From Cronobacter muytjensii ATCC 51329 (lineage in GTDB: Bacteria > Pseudomonadota > Gammaproteobacteria > Enterobacterales > Enterobacteriaceae), in NCBI RefSeq assembly GCF_001277195.1, contig NZ_CP012268.1, forward strand, positions 806,001 through 870,000: a stretch of 64,000 bases of DNA, written 5' to 3'. The notes below the pieces were generated by a model, which saw nothing but the letters and a program-made list of their open reading frames with translations, did not search any database and was not told where the DNA came from. Below, piece by piece: positions 1 through 8,640 of this stretch; positions within the stretch are counted from its first letter, which is position 1; each line of letters starts with the position of its first letter. The translations under genes were made by a program, and so were the position numbers.

Positions 1-166
1 ATCCGTCTCGGGGTTATTATGGCGAGCTTTGTCATGCTCTGTCCAACTGTGCCAGAAAAGTATGACAGTTATCCGCGAGCTTTCGAGAATGTCGTAAAAA
101 AGCCTGTAAAACCGGGAGGTTGCCGGACAGATTCTGGCCTGGTTTTACGCTTTAGCGGCACAGGAC
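1..166. other. Intergenic edge, possibly a promoter region for a gene beyond the window
   Basis: No gene is visible here. Read on the minus strand, a CTGTCAT heptamer (62-68) is followed by CTGGCAC (49-55) and a further TGACA-type half-site near 31-36. This loosely resembles a Pho box, but the spacing is irregular. In E. coli the next gene in this direction is ppk, which is PhoB-controlled; that gene is not in the window, so the assignment is only a suggestion. Confidence 0.2.
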
Positions 167-168
167 AG

Positions 169-196
169 AAAAAAATAAAGGGCCATGCGGCCCTTT
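169..196 (-). terminator. Rho-independent terminator of purMN
   Basis: Perfect 8-bp stem AAAGGGCC/GGCCCTTT with an ATGC-type loop, followed on the minus strand by an A and then seven T. It overlaps the purN stop codon. Confidence 0.85.
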
Positions 197-836
197 AGTC
201 ATCAGAAGCGTAACCCTGCGGCGGGAGCGGCTGTCCGTCCAGCCAGGCGCGACCCTCGCGCATCGCGAGGCGGCCATCGACAAACCAGCTGACGACCAGC
301 GGATAGATGGCATGCTCCTGCGCCTGAACGCGTGCGGTAATGTCTTCTTCCGTGTCGCCCGCGAATACCGGAACGCGAGCCTGCAAAATCACCGGGCCGC
401 CGTCCAGCTCGTCCGTCACAAAGTGCACCGACGTGCCGTGTTCGTCGTCGCCGTTGGCCAGCGCCTGGCGGTGCGTATGCAGCCCCGGATATTTTGGCAG
501 CAGGGAAGGGTGGATATTCAGCAGCCGTCCTTCATAGTGCGCCACGAACGCCGGGCTAAGAATGCGCATATAGCCCGCCAGCACGACCAGATCCGGCGCG
601 TAAGCATCTATCTCCTGCATCAGCTCGCGGTCAAAGGCGTCGCGGCTGGCGAACGCGCCCGCGCTTAACGCATGGGCGGGAATATTCGCCTCGCGCGCGC
701 GCTCAAGGCCGAACGCGTCGGCCTTATTGCTGAAGACGGCGCTGATGACGCCATTGATTTTCTTCTGCGCGCAGGCATCGATGATGGCCTGCAGGTTACT
801 GCCGCTGCCGGAAATCAGCACTACGATGCGCTTCAT
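195..836 (-). CDS. purN: Phosphoribosylglycinamide formyltransferase 1 (GART)
   Basis: PurN transfers the formyl group of 10-formyl-THF to GAR, the third step of purine synthesis, in the cytoplasm. The protein is about 213 residues, the usual length. It begins MKRIVVLISGSGSN with the phosphate-binding SGSGSN motif and contains the formyltransferase signature around NIHPSLLPKYPG with the catalytic Asn and His. The ATG at 836 is chosen because it fits the family start and overlaps the purM stop in TAATG, so translation is probably coupled to purM. A longer in-frame extension upstream lies wholly within purM and is rejected. Confidence 0.97.
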   Translation of the reverse strand: MKRIVVLISGSGSNLQAIIDACAQKKINGVISAVFSNKADAFGLERAREANIPAHALSAGAFASRDAFDRELMQEIDAYAPDLVVLAGYMRILSPAFVAHYEGRLLNIHPSLLPKYPGLHTHRQALANGDDEHGTSVHFVTDELDGGPVILQARVPVFAGDTEEDITARVQAQEHAIYPLVVSWFVDGRLAMREGRAWLDGQPLPPQGYASDD

Positions 837-1873
837 TACGCAATAACCACGCGTTCCTGGGAATCCGATGCTTTGATAGCGCCGATTTTCCACGCGGTTT
901 CGCCAAGGCTGTTAAGCAGCTCCACGGCGTTGTCGGCTTCAGCGGCAGGCAGGGCGATGACCATGCCGACGCCACAGTTGAAGGTGCGGTACATTTCATG
1001 ACGGCTGACGTTGCCGGCCTGTTGCAGCCAGTTGAAGACGGCAGGCCACTGCCACGAGGCTTCATCAATCACGGCCTGGGTGTTGTCCGGCAGCACGCGC
1101 GGAATGTTTTCCCAGAAACCGCCGCCGGTCAGGTGGGCGATAGCGTGAACATCAACTTTTTCAATCAGTTCCAGCACCGGCTTCACATAGATGCGGGTCG
1201 GCGCCAGCAGGTGATCGGCGAGCGGTTTGCCGTCAAGCTCGGTGGCCTGCGGGTCTGCGCCGCTCACTTCCAGAATTTTACGCACCAGCGAGTAGCCGTT
1301 GGAGTGCGGGCCGCTGGACGCCAGCGCCACCAGCACATCGCCGTCAGCGACTTTCGTGCCGTCGATAATCTCTGATTTTTCCACCACGCCGACGCAGAAA
1401 CCGGCCACGTCGTAATCCTCGCCGTGATACATGCCCGGCATTTCCGCCGTTTCACCGCCAACCAGCGCGCAGCCGGACTGTAAACAGCCTTCCGCAATCC
1501 CGCTGATCACGCTTGACGCGGTATCAACGTCCAGTTTGCCGGTCGCGTAGTAGTCGAGAAAGAACAGCGGCTCCGCGCCCTGTACGACCAGATCGTTGAC
1601 GCACATGGCCACCAGGTCGATGCCGATCGTGTCGTGACGCTTCAGATCCATCGCCAGACGCAGCTTGGTGCCGACGCCGTCGGTACCGGAGACCAGCACC
1701 GGCTCGCGGTATTTCTGCGGCAGTGCGCAGAGGGCGCCGAAGCCGCCCAGGCCGCCCATCACTTCCGGACGACGGGTTTTTTTCACGACGCCTTTGATGC
1801 GGTCGACCAGAGCGTTACCAGCATCAATATCAACACCGGCATCTTTATAGCTGAGAGAGGTTTTGTCGGTCAC
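836..1873 (-). CDS. purM: Phosphoribosylformylglycinamidine cyclo-ligase (AIR synthetase)
   Basis: PurM closes the imidazole ring (FGAM + ATP to AIR), the fifth step of purine synthesis. The 345-residue product is nearly identical to the E. coli enzyme as I recall it, including the glycine-rich KTRRPEVMGGLGGFGAL region. Two in-frame GTG codons lie 15 bases apart; the one at 1873 (protein begins VTDKTSLSY, with the GTG read as Met) matches the known family N-terminus and has GGGGAC placed as a ribosome-binding site. It is the first gene of a purM-purN operon, with a PurR operator about 65 bases upstream. Confidence 0.97.
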   Translation of the reverse strand: MTDKTSLSYKDAGVDIDAGNALVDRIKGVVKKTRRPEVMGGLGGFGALCALPQKYREPVLVSGTDGVGTKLRLAMDLKRHDTIGIDLVAMCVNDLVVQGAEPLFFLDYYATGKLDVDTASSVISGIAEGCLQSGCALVGGETAEMPGMYHGEDYDVAGFCVGVVEKSEIIDGTKVADGDVLVALASSGPHSNGYSLVRKILEVSGADPQATELDGKPLADHLLAPTRIYVKPVLELIEKVDVHAIAHLTGGGFWENIPRVLPDNTQAVIDEASWQWPAVFNWLQQAGNVSRHEMYRTFNCGVGMVIALPAAEADNAVELLNSLGETAWKIGAIKASDSQERVVIA

Positions 1874-1937
1874 TGCTAAAGTCCCCACGCGGTTGCGGTT
1901 GGTGGTAGTAGAGAAATCGCGGCAATTCTAACAGTCC

Positions 1938-1953
1938 AGGCAAACGTTTGCGA
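1938..1953 (-). promoter_or_regulatory. PurR operator upstream of purM
   Basis: The sequence AGGCAAACGTTTGCGA is a near-palindromic match to the PurR consensus ACGCAAACGTTTGCGT. It lies in the purM-upp divergent region, close to purM. Purine repression of purMN is established in E. coli; binding here is inferred from the match. Confidence 0.85.
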
Positions 1954-2105
1954 GCGCTTGTTGCGGTGAAAAACAGACGGTCGCCCGATGACGGTCTTCT
2001 GTTCGGTTGATCGCGATCAAGGCCATTACATATGGCGCGACAGGCAAAAAGCGGTATAATCCGGCGATTTTTTTTGTGGCTGCCACCTCGCTGGGGAGAA
2101 AGAGA

Positions 2106-2732
2106 ATGAAGATCGTCGAAGTGAAACACCCGCTGGTTAAACACAAGCTGGGCCTGATGCGTGAGCATGACATCAGCACCAAGCGTTTTCGTGAACTCGC
2201 CTCCGAAGTCGGCAGCCTGCTGACCTATGAAGCCACGGCCGATCTGCTGACGGAAAAAGTGACCATCGAAGGCTGGAACGGCCCGGTGGAAATCGAGCAG
2301 ATTAAAGGCAAGAAAATTACCGTAGTGCCTATCCTGCGCGCCGGTCTTGGCATGATGGAAGGCGTGCTGGAAAATGTGCCGAGCGCGCGCATCAGTGTTG
2401 TCGGCGTTTACCGCGATGAAGAAACGCTGGAGCCGGTGCCCTATTTCCAGAAGCTGGTTTCCAATATCGACGAGCGTATGGCGCTGGTTGTCGACCCGAT
2501 GCTGGCAACGGGCGGCTCCATGATCGCCACCATCGACCTGCTGAAAAAAGCGGGCTGCACGAGCATTAAAGTTCTGGTGCTGGTCGCTGCGCCGGAAGGC
2601 ATCAAAGCGCTGGAAAACGCGCATCCCGATATCGAGCTTTACACCGCGTCTATTGATAAGGGGCTCAACGAGCACGGGTACATCATCCCGGGCCTCGGCG
2701 ATGCGGGCGACAAGATATTTGGTACGAAATAA
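2106..2732 (+). CDS. upp: Uracil phosphoribosyltransferase
   Basis: Upp converts uracil and PRPP to UMP in pyrimidine salvage. The product is 208 residues, the standard length, with the PRPP-binding loop VDPMLATGGS and the uracil-recognising C-terminus GYIIPGLGDAGDKIFGTK. The start ATG at 2106 follows GGGAGAAAGAG; an upstream in-frame extension has no counterpart in the family. A consensus -10 hexamer TATAAT lies at 2055-2060 without an evident -35. It is transcribed divergently from purM and followed by uraA, as in E. coli. Confidence 0.98.
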   Translation: MKIVEVKHPLVKHKLGLMREHDISTKRFRELASEVGSLLTYEATADLLTEKVTIEGWNGPVEIEQIKGKKITVVPILRAGLGMMEGVLENVPSARISVVGVYRDEETLEPVPYFQKLVSNIDERMALVVDPMLATGGSMIATIDLLKKAGCTSIKVLVLVAAPEGIKALENAHPDIELYTASIDKGLNEHGYIIPGLGDAGDKIFGTK

Positions 2733-2737
2733 ACATT

Positions 2738-2765
2738 AAGCCGACTTTATAGTCGGCTTTTTTTT
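2738..2765 (+). terminator. Terminator or attenuator between upp and uraA
   Basis: Stem AAGCCGAC/GTCGGCTT with a TTTATA loop, followed by a run of T. It lies 5 bases after the upp stop and 48 bases before uraA, so readthrough is needed if uraA depends on the upp promoter. Confidence 0.9.
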
Positions 2766-2812
2766 GGTTCCACACTTAAACATCACACATCATCACTCTT
2801 GAGGAAAACGCT

Positions 2813-4102
2813 ATGACGCGCCGTGCTATCGGGGTAAGTGAACGACCGCCGCTCTTACAGACTATCCCGCTTAGTTTGCAGCACCTGTTCGCCATGTTTG
2901 GCGCAACCGTGCTGGTGCCCATCCTGTTTCATATCAATCCGGCCACCGTGCTGCTGTTTAACGGCATCGGAACGCTGCTCTATCTCTTTATCTGTAAAGG
3001 CAAAATCCCGGCTTATCTGGGCTCAAGTTTTGCGTTTATCTCCCCGGTATTGTTGCTGCTGCCGCTCGGCTATGAGATGGCGCTCGGCGGGTTTATCGTC
3101 TGCGGCGCGCTGTTTTGCGTCGTGGCGCTGATTGTGAAAAAAGCCGGCACCGGCTGGCTGGACGTGATGTTTCCGCCCGCCGCGATGGGCGCTATCGTCG
3201 CGGTCATCGGGCTTGAGCTCGCGGGTGTTGCGGCCAACATGGCGGGTCTGCTGCCAGCCGATGGGCAGAAGGCGGACGGCACGACGATTACCATCTCGCT
3301 GGTGACGCTCGCGGTCACGGTGTTCGGGTCGGTACTGTTTCGCGGTTTTCTGGCGATTATCCCGATTCTTATCGGCGTACTGGCGGGCTATGCGCTGTCA
3401 TTTGCGATGGGCGTCGTGGACACCACGGCTATCGCCAACGCCCACTGGTTCGCGCTGCCGACGTTCTACACGCCGCGTTTTGAGTGGTTCGCCATCTTTA
3501 CCATTCTGCCCGCGGCGCTGGTAGTGATTGCCGAGCACGTCGGCCACCTGGTGGTGACGGCGAATATCGTGAAAAAAGATCTGATCCGCGATCCAGGCCT
3601 GCACCGTTCCATGTTCGCCAACGGTTTTTCGACCATCATCTCCGGTTTCTTCGGCTCCACGCCGAACACCACCTACGGCGAAAACATCGGCGTTATGGCG
3701 ATCACCCGCGTTTACAGCACCTGGGTTATCGGCGGCGCGGCGATTATCGCGATCCTGCTCTCCTGCGTCGGCAAGCTGGCGGCGGCGATCCAGATTATCC
3801 CGGTACCGGTCATGGGCGGCGTGTCGCTGCTGCTTTACGGCGTCATTGGCGCTTCAGGTATCCGCGTGCTGATTGAATCCAAAGTGGATTACAGCAAAGC
3901 GCAAAACCTGATCCTGACCTCGGTTATCCTGATAATCGGCGTCAGCGGCGCGAAAGTGCACATCGGCGCAGCCGAGCTAAAAGGCATGGCGCTGGCAACG
4001 ATCGTCGGCGTGGCGTTAAGCCTTATTTTCAAACTTATCAGCGTGTTGCGCCCGGAAGAAACCGTGCTGGACGCGGATGAGCAAGAAAAATCTGCCCACT
4101 GA
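2813..4102 (+). CDS. uraA: Uracil permease (NCS2/NAT family)
   Basis: Inner-membrane uracil:proton symporter that supplies Upp. The product is 429 residues, the usual size, strongly hydrophobic with multiple membrane segments. The NAT-family region around FGSTPNTTYGENIGVMAITR is present, with the Glu that contacts the substrate in this family. GAGGAAAACGCT precedes the ATG. A GC-rich hairpin (4111-4118 paired with 4125-4132) follows the stop but has no T-tract, so its role as a terminator is uncertain. Confidence 0.97.
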   Translation: MTRRAIGVSERPPLLQTIPLSLQHLFAMFGATVLVPILFHINPATVLLFNGIGTLLYLFICKGKIPAYLGSSFAFISPVLLLLPLGYEMALGGFIVCGALFCVVALIVKKAGTGWLDVMFPPAAMGAIVAVIGLELAGVAANMAGLLPADGQKADGTTITISLVTLAVTVFGSVLFRGFLAIIPILIGVLAGYALSFAMGVVDTTAIANAHWFALPTFYTPRFEWFAIFTILPAALVVIAEHVGHLVVTANIVKKDLIRDPGLHRSMFANGFSTIISGFFGSTPNTTYGENIGVMAITRVYSTWVIGGAAIIAILLSCVGKLAAAIQIIPVPVMGGVSLLLYGVIGASGIRVLIESKVDYSKAQNLILTSVILIIGVSGAKVHIGAAELKGMALATIVGVALSLIFKLISVLRPEETVLDADEQEKSAH

Positions 4103-4198
4103 TCCTCCTGCCGGGCGGCGGTGTCCGCCCGGTTCAACAGCGAAGCGATTGTGTGATAGACTCAATGCGTTTTTTCGTAAGTCCTTGAAGAGGTCCTT

Positions 4199-4900
4199 CT
4201 GAACACACCGGCACAGCTCTCCTTGCCGCTCTGGCTGCCCGATGACGAAACGTTTGCCAGCTTCTGGCCGGGCGACAACCCCTCTTTATTAGCCGCACTA
4301 CAGACGATGCTGCGTCACGACCGCAGCGGCTACATCTATTTCTGGTCCCGGGAGGGGGGCGGGCGCAGCCATCTGCTGCATGCCGCCTGCGCCGAGCTGT
4401 CGCAACGCGGAGACGCGGTCGGCTACGTACCGCTGGATAAACGCACCTGGTTTGTGCCGGAAGTGCTGGAAGGCATGGAGCAACTTTCGCTGGTATGCAT
4501 CGATAATATTGAGTGCATTGCAGGCGATGAGCTCTGGGAAATGGCGATTTTTAACCTCTACAACCGCATTCTGGAGTCGGGCAATACCCGGCTGCTGATA
4601 ACCGGCGACCGGCCGCCGCGTCAGCTGAACCTCAGGCTGCCCGATCTCGCCTCGCGTCTCGACTGGGGACAAATCTACCGGCTGCAGCCGCTCTCCGACG
4701 ACGATAAACTCCAGGCGTTGCAGCTGCGCGCGCGGTTACGCGGGTTTGAGCTGCCGGAAGATGTGGGGCGCTTTCTGTTAAAACGCCTCGATCGCGAAAT
4801 GCGCACGCTGTTCCTGACGCTCGATCAGCTCGATCGCGCGTCGATAAGCGCGCAGCGCAAGCTAACGATCCCGTTTGTAAAAGATACGCTCGGGCTGTAA
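4199..4900 (+). CDS. hda: DnaA inactivator Hda, initiated at CTG
   Basis: Hda is the AAA+ protein that, with the DNA-loaded beta clamp, stimulates hydrolysis of DnaA-bound ATP and prevents re-initiation of replication. No ATG fits the family N-terminus. Starting at the CTG at 4199, preceded by AAGAGG, gives 233 residues, the E. coli length, and restores the N-terminus MNTPAQLSLPLWLPDDE with the clamp-binding motif QLSLPL at residues 6-11. A TTG at 4223 is in frame but would remove that motif. The rest matches Hda throughout, including the Walker A-like GGGRSHLLHAA and the box VII region LASRLDWG. Non-ATG initiation is reported for E. coli hda. Confidence 0.95.
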   Translation: MNTPAQLSLPLWLPDDETFASFWPGDNPSLLAALQTMLRHDRSGYIYFWSREGGGRSHLLHAACAELSQRGDAVGYVPLDKRTWFVPEVLEGMEQLSLVCIDNIECIAGDELWEMAIFNLYNRILESGNTRLLITGDRPPRQLNLRLPDLASRLDWGQIYRLQPLSDDDKLQALQLRARLRGFELPEDVGRFLLKRLDREMRTLFLTLDQLDRASISAQRKLTIPFVKDTLGL

Positions 4901-4912
4901 TCGCCGCTTCAG

Positions 4913-4948
4913 AAAAAACGCCGCAGGAGCAACCCGCGGCGTTTTTTT
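4913..4948. terminator. Bidirectional terminator between hda and yfgD
   Basis: Stem CGCCGC/GCGGCG extended by A6 and T7 tracts on either side, so it can act on both strands. It sits between convergent hda and yfgD and touches the yfgD stop codon. Confidence 0.9.
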
Positions 4949-5306
4949 ATGGAAGGATGTCTAAGACCTGCTCCGGCGGACGGCCCAGGCGGGCTTTGCC
5001 GTGGCTGACCACGATCGGACGCTCGATCAGCTTCGGATTGTCGACCATCGCCTGAATCAGCGCTTCTTCGCGAAGCGACCCGTCGCCCAGATTGAGTGTT
5101 TTGTAGAGATCGTCTTTGGTGCGCATCAGCTCGCGCGGATGGCTGAACCCCAATTGCTGCAACAGCATTTTGATCGTTGCCGCGTCCGGCGGCGTCTCCA
5201 GATAGAGCACGACTTCAGGCTCGATACCGCGTTCGGTGAGCAGGTTCAGCGTTTCGCGGCTTTTTGAGCAACGCGGGTTATGGTAAATCGTCACGTCCCG
5301 GGACAT
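4947..5306 (-). CDS. yfgD: ArsC-family thioredoxin-fold protein YfgD
   Basis: 119-residue ArsC/Spx-like protein with Cys in HNPRCSKSRE near residue 12 and the C-terminal KLIERPIVV segment that carries the anion-binding Arg in ArsC enzymes. The length and sequence match E. coli YfgD. Arsenate reductase activity is predicted by family, but YfgD itself has no established role that I know of. It lies 11 bases downstream of bepA on the same strand and is probably cotranscribed. Confidence 0.9.
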   Translation of the reverse strand: MSRDVTIYHNPRCSKSRETLNLLTERGIEPEVVLYLETPPDAATIKMLLQQLGFSHPRELMRTKDDLYKTLNLGDGSLREEALIQAMVDNPKLIERPIVVSHGKARLGRPPEQVLDILP

Positions 5307-5317
5307 GGTTTCTCCTG

Positions 5318-6784
5318 TTACATTTTTTCGTAAGGGCGGAAGCGTTGCTGCAACTGGCGGATCTGATCAATACGCGCGTCATAGCGCGCCTGTTGCAGGC
5401 TGCCGAGCTTGACCTGCGAGCTGGCGCTGCTGAGCAGCGTAATGGCCTGATCCAGCTTGCCCAAAAGCGCCATCACTTCGGCGCGCGCCGCCAGCTCCTG
5501 ATCGCGGTTGCCAAGCGCCGCCTGCGCCTGGGCGAGCAGATCCCAGCCGTTAGTGTCGTCAGGCCAGCTGAAGGTATAACGGTTGAGGATGGTCACTGCC
5601 TGCGCCGGCTGGCCCCCCTCCAGATACGCGTTGGCAAGGTTGAGCTGCAACACCGGATTGGTTTTCAGCTCCGGCGCGCTTTTCAGACGGTTGATCGCCT
5701 CCTGCGCTTTGTGCTCGCCCAGCGAAATATCGGTGGCGAGGTCAAGGTACCAGGCGTTGCCCGGCTGCGCCCGCAACAGCGGCTCCAACTGCTGGCGCGC
5801 CTCGGCGAAGCGTTTATCCTGCATGGCCTGCAACGCCCGACCATACTGCGCGGCATGCTGTTCGCGCTGATTGCCTTTGGCGAGCGAATCCAGAATATCG
5901 CTGGTGAGCTGATTACGTCCCGAGTTATACATGCCGAGCGCGCGCACTTTCGCCATATAAAACGCTTCAGATGATTGCGACACAACCGGGCGCATCTGGT
6001 TCGCGCGGTTACGCGCATCCGATAAACGGCTTTCCGGCAGCGGGTGGGTGAGCAGGATTTCCGGCGGACGCGTGGAGTAGCGCGCCTGGTCCAGCAGTTT
6101 TTCAAGAAATGTCGGCATCGCCTGCGGATCAAAACCGGAGCGTTGCAGTACCTGAATGCCGATGCGGTCGGCTTCCTGTTCATTCTGCTGGGTAAAGCTG
6201 ATAACGCCCTGTTGAGTTCCGGCGAGCGTGCCGGTCAGCGCCGCCATTCCCGCCTGCGGGCTTGCCATCGCCAGCAGAATCGAGCCGAGCGCGCCCACCC
6301 AGGTGAGCGGGGCGCTGCGCTTCTGATCTTCCATCGCGCGCGCCAGATGGCGCTGGGTCACGTGGGAGATTTCGTGCGCCATGACTGAGGCGAGCTGGCT
6401 TTCGTTGTCGGCGTAGCGGAACAGCGCCGAGTGCAGCACGACATTGCCGCCGAAAAAGGCGAAGGCGTTAATCTCGTCATTATTGATGAGATAGAAGTGG
6501 AAAGGGGTTTTTACCGAATCGGCGTGCGAGACCAGACGCATGCCCAGCCCGTTGATATATTGCACCAGCAGCGGGTCGTTAATCAGGGGCGCGCTGCCGC
6601 GCAGCTGCCGCACGTAATAGTCGCCCATCTGGAGTTCCTGACCGATAGAGAGCGTGCTGCCTGCAGAGGTGCCCATATCCGGCAAACCGTCCGCCGGGTC
6701 GGCTGCAAAGGCGGGCGCAAGCTGGCCTGCCAGCGTGACGCCGATAAGCGTCGCAACCAGTGTCGTTTTCAACTGCCTGAACAT
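5318..6784 (-). CDS. bepA: Beta-barrel assembly-enhancing protease BepA
   Basis: Periplasmic M48-family zinc metalloprotease and chaperone that assists LptD and other outer-membrane proteins and degrades stalled ones. The 488-residue product has an N-terminal signal peptide ending near PAFAA, a HEISH zinc motif in MAHEISHVTQRH around residue 136, the zinc-ligand region QNEQEADRIG and a C-terminal TPR region. The length matches E. coli BepA (YfgC). A divergent promoter region of about 220 bases separates it from perM. Confidence 0.96.
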   Translation of the reverse strand: MFRQLKTTLVATLIGVTLAGQLAPAFAADPADGLPDMGTSAGSTLSIGQELQMGDYYVRQLRGSAPLINDPLLVQYINGLGMRLVSHADSVKTPFHFYLINNDEINAFAFFGGNVVLHSALFRYADNESQLASVMAHEISHVTQRHLARAMEDQKRSAPLTWVGALGSILLAMASPQAGMAALTGTLAGTQQGVISFTQQNEQEADRIGIQVLQRSGFDPQAMPTFLEKLLDQARYSTRPPEILLTHPLPESRLSDARNRANQMRPVVSQSSEAFYMAKVRALGMYNSGRNQLTSDILDSLAKGNQREQHAAQYGRALQAMQDKRFAEARQQLEPLLRAQPGNAWYLDLATDISLGEHKAQEAINRLKSAPELKTNPVLQLNLANAYLEGGQPAQAVTILNRYTFSWPDDTNGWDLLAQAQAALGNRDQELAARAEVMALLGKLDQAITLLSSASSQVKLGSLQQARYDARIDQIRQLQQRFRPYEKM

Positions 6785-7007
6785 AGCCTCTTTCCCGTCT
6801 GTATAGAGTCTTTTTTGACCCGCCCGGCACCGCTTTGTTCATTACGTGCGCCCGGATCGGAAGTCCATTTTACCAATACGTCGGGAAATCATATGCATCC
6901 ACCGACAGGTTGTCTTGCAGGGGGCGTAAAAATCACGGTCTTTTTTGTGACATTTCGATACAATTCGCCCTCGCGCCTCCGTCGTCACCCGTCAGGGAAG
7001 GTATTTT

Positions 7008-8072
7008 ATGCTTGAAATGTTTGCGCAGTGGTATCGCCGTCGCTTCAGCGACCCCGAGGCGATAGCGCTGCTGGCGATTCTGGTCGCCAGTTTTTGTATT
7101 CTCTTTTTCCTGCACGGTTTGCTGGCGCCGTTGCTGGTCGCCATCGTACTCGCCTATCTGCTGGAGTGGCCCACTTCGCGGTTACAGCGCATCGGCTGCT
7201 CGCGCGGGCTCGCCGCGACGCTGGTGCTGGTGCTGTTTATCGGCATTGTACTGGTGATGGCGTTTGTGGTCGTGCCGGTGGCCTGGCAGCAGGGGATTTA
7301 CCTGATCCGTGATATTCCCGGCATGCTTAACAAGCTTTCTGATTTCGCGGCGACGTTGCCGAAGCGTTTTCCCGCGCTGATGGATGCCGGCATTATCGAC
7401 GCCATCGCCGAAAACATGCGCACCCGTATCATCACGCTGGGCGATTCCGTCGTGAAATATTCGCTCGCGTCGCTGGTAGGGCTGCTGACGCTTGCCATCT
7501 ATTTGATCCTGGTGCCGCTGATGGTGTTTTTCCTCGTGAAAGACAAAGAGCAACTGCTGAACGCGGTGCGCCGCGTGCTGCCGCGCAACCGTGGTCTCGC
7601 AGGCCAGGTGTGGGTTGAGATGAACCAGCAGATAACTAACTATATTCGCGGCAAAGTGCTGGAAATGATTGTGGTCGGCGTCGCGACCTGGATTGGGTTT
7701 TTGATTTTCGGGCTTAACTATTCGCTGTTGCTGGCGGTGCTGGTGGGCATTTCGGTACTGATCCCGTATATCGGCGCCTTTGTGGCGACCATTCCGGTGG
7801 TGTGCGTGGCGCTGTTTCAGTTCGGCATGGGAACGGAGTTCTGGAGCTGTTTTGCGGTCTATCTGATTATTCAGGGGCTCGACGGGAATGTGCTGGTGCC
7901 GGTGCTGTTTTCCGAAGCGGTAAATCTGCATCCGCTGGTGATTATTCTGTCAGTGGTGATTTTCGGCGGGCTGTGGGGATTCTGGGGCGTTTTCTTCGCG
8001 ATCCCGCTTGCGACGCTCGTTAAAGCGGTGGTACACGCCTGGCCTGAGACATCGCCAGCAGTGGAAGAGTAA
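7008..8072 (+). CDS. perM: AI-2E family inner-membrane permease PerM
   Basis: 354-residue polytopic membrane protein of the PerM/TqsA (AI-2E) family, matching E. coli YfgO/PerM in length and sequence. Hydrophobic segments cluster at the N-terminus, centre and C-terminus, with the family-typical IPYIGAF and LDGNVLVPVLF stretches. The transported substrate is unknown. ATG at 7008 follows GGGAAGG. A REP-like palindrome lies just downstream. Confidence 0.93.
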   Translation: MLEMFAQWYRRRFSDPEAIALLAILVASFCILFFLHGLLAPLLVAIVLAYLLEWPTSRLQRIGCSRGLAATLVLVLFIGIVLVMAFVVVPVAWQQGIYLIRDIPGMLNKLSDFAATLPKRFPALMDAGIIDAIAENMRTRIITLGDSVVKYSLASLVGLLTLAIYLILVPLMVFFLVKDKEQLLNAVRRVLPRNRGLAGQVWVEMNQQITNYIRGKVLEMIVVGVATWIGFLIFGLNYSLLLAVLVGISVLIPYIGAFVATIPVVCVALFQFGMGTEFWSCFAVYLIIQGLDGNVLVPVLFSEAVNLHPLVIILSVVIFGGLWGFWGVFFAIPLATLVKAVVHAWPETSPAVEE

Positions 8073-8092
8073 CAGCGCGACAGGGGTAAAAT

Positions 8093-8118
8093 GCCGGGTG
8101 GCGCTGCGCTTACCCGGC
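8093..8118. repeat. REP-like palindrome after perM
   Basis: Arms GCCGGGT and ACCCGGC flank GGCGCTGCGCTT. The arrangement (short GC-rich arms around a GCGCTTACC-type centre, directly after a gene) matches enterobacterial REP elements. A half copy, CTTACCCGG, lies a few bases downstream. Confidence 0.75.
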
Positions 8119-8167
8119 TTACAACTTGTGCTTACCCGGTCTGAAGTCTGCGAACGTGATTAATCGC

Positions 8168-8638
8168 TCAGGCGTTCTCTTTCAGCCAGGCCAGCACAAC
8201 ATCGTGGTGGTTGCTGGTTTTGAAGTCGTTGAACACATGTTCGACTTTGCCCTCGGCGTCGATAAGAAAACTGATGCGATGAATGCCGTCGTAGGTTTTC
8301 CCCATAAAGGTTTTTTCGCCCCAGACGCCAAACTGGTCGCTCACCTGATGATCTTCATCCGAGAGCAGCGTGAAGTTAAGCAGCTCTTTTTCAGCGAAAC
8401 GCGAGAGCTTTTCGGGTTTATCGGTGCTGATGCCCAGCACTTCAACGCCCGCTTTTTTCAGGTCATCCATGTTATCGCGCAGCCCACACGCCTGGACGGT
8501 GCAGCCCGGCGTCATGGCTTTGGGATAGAAATAAACCAGAATACGCTGTCCCTGGAAGTCGGTTAAATTTACTTGTTCACCGTCCTGATCGGGCAAGCTA
8601 AATTTCGGTGCGATATCACCGGCTTTCAGTGGATTCAT
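8168..8638 (-). CDS. bcp: Thioredoxin-dependent thiol peroxidase (Bcp)
   Basis: Peroxiredoxin that reduces hydrogen peroxide and organic hydroperoxides. The 156-residue product carries the peroxidatic Cys in MTPGCTVQACGLRD and the second, resolving Cys five residues later, as in E. coli Bcp. The ATG at 8638 gives MNPLKAGDIAPKF, the family N-terminus; an adjacent in-frame GTG at 8641 is not needed. It follows gcvR with only 2 bases between stop and start, so the two form an operon. Confidence 0.97.
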   Translation of the reverse strand: MNPLKAGDIAPKFSLPDQDGEQVNLTDFQGQRILVYFYPKAMTPGCTVQACGLRDNMDDLKKAGVEVLGISTDKPEKLSRFAEKELLNFTLLSDEDHQVSDQFGVWGEKTFMGKTYDGIHRISFLIDAEGKVEHVFNDFKTSNHHDVVLAWLKENA

Positions 8639-8640
8639 CA

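Noticed and set aside
80..165. Possible small RNA formed by GTAAAACC/GGTTTTAC arms
   Set aside because: The arms are short and far apart, and no promoter or terminator pair defines a transcript.
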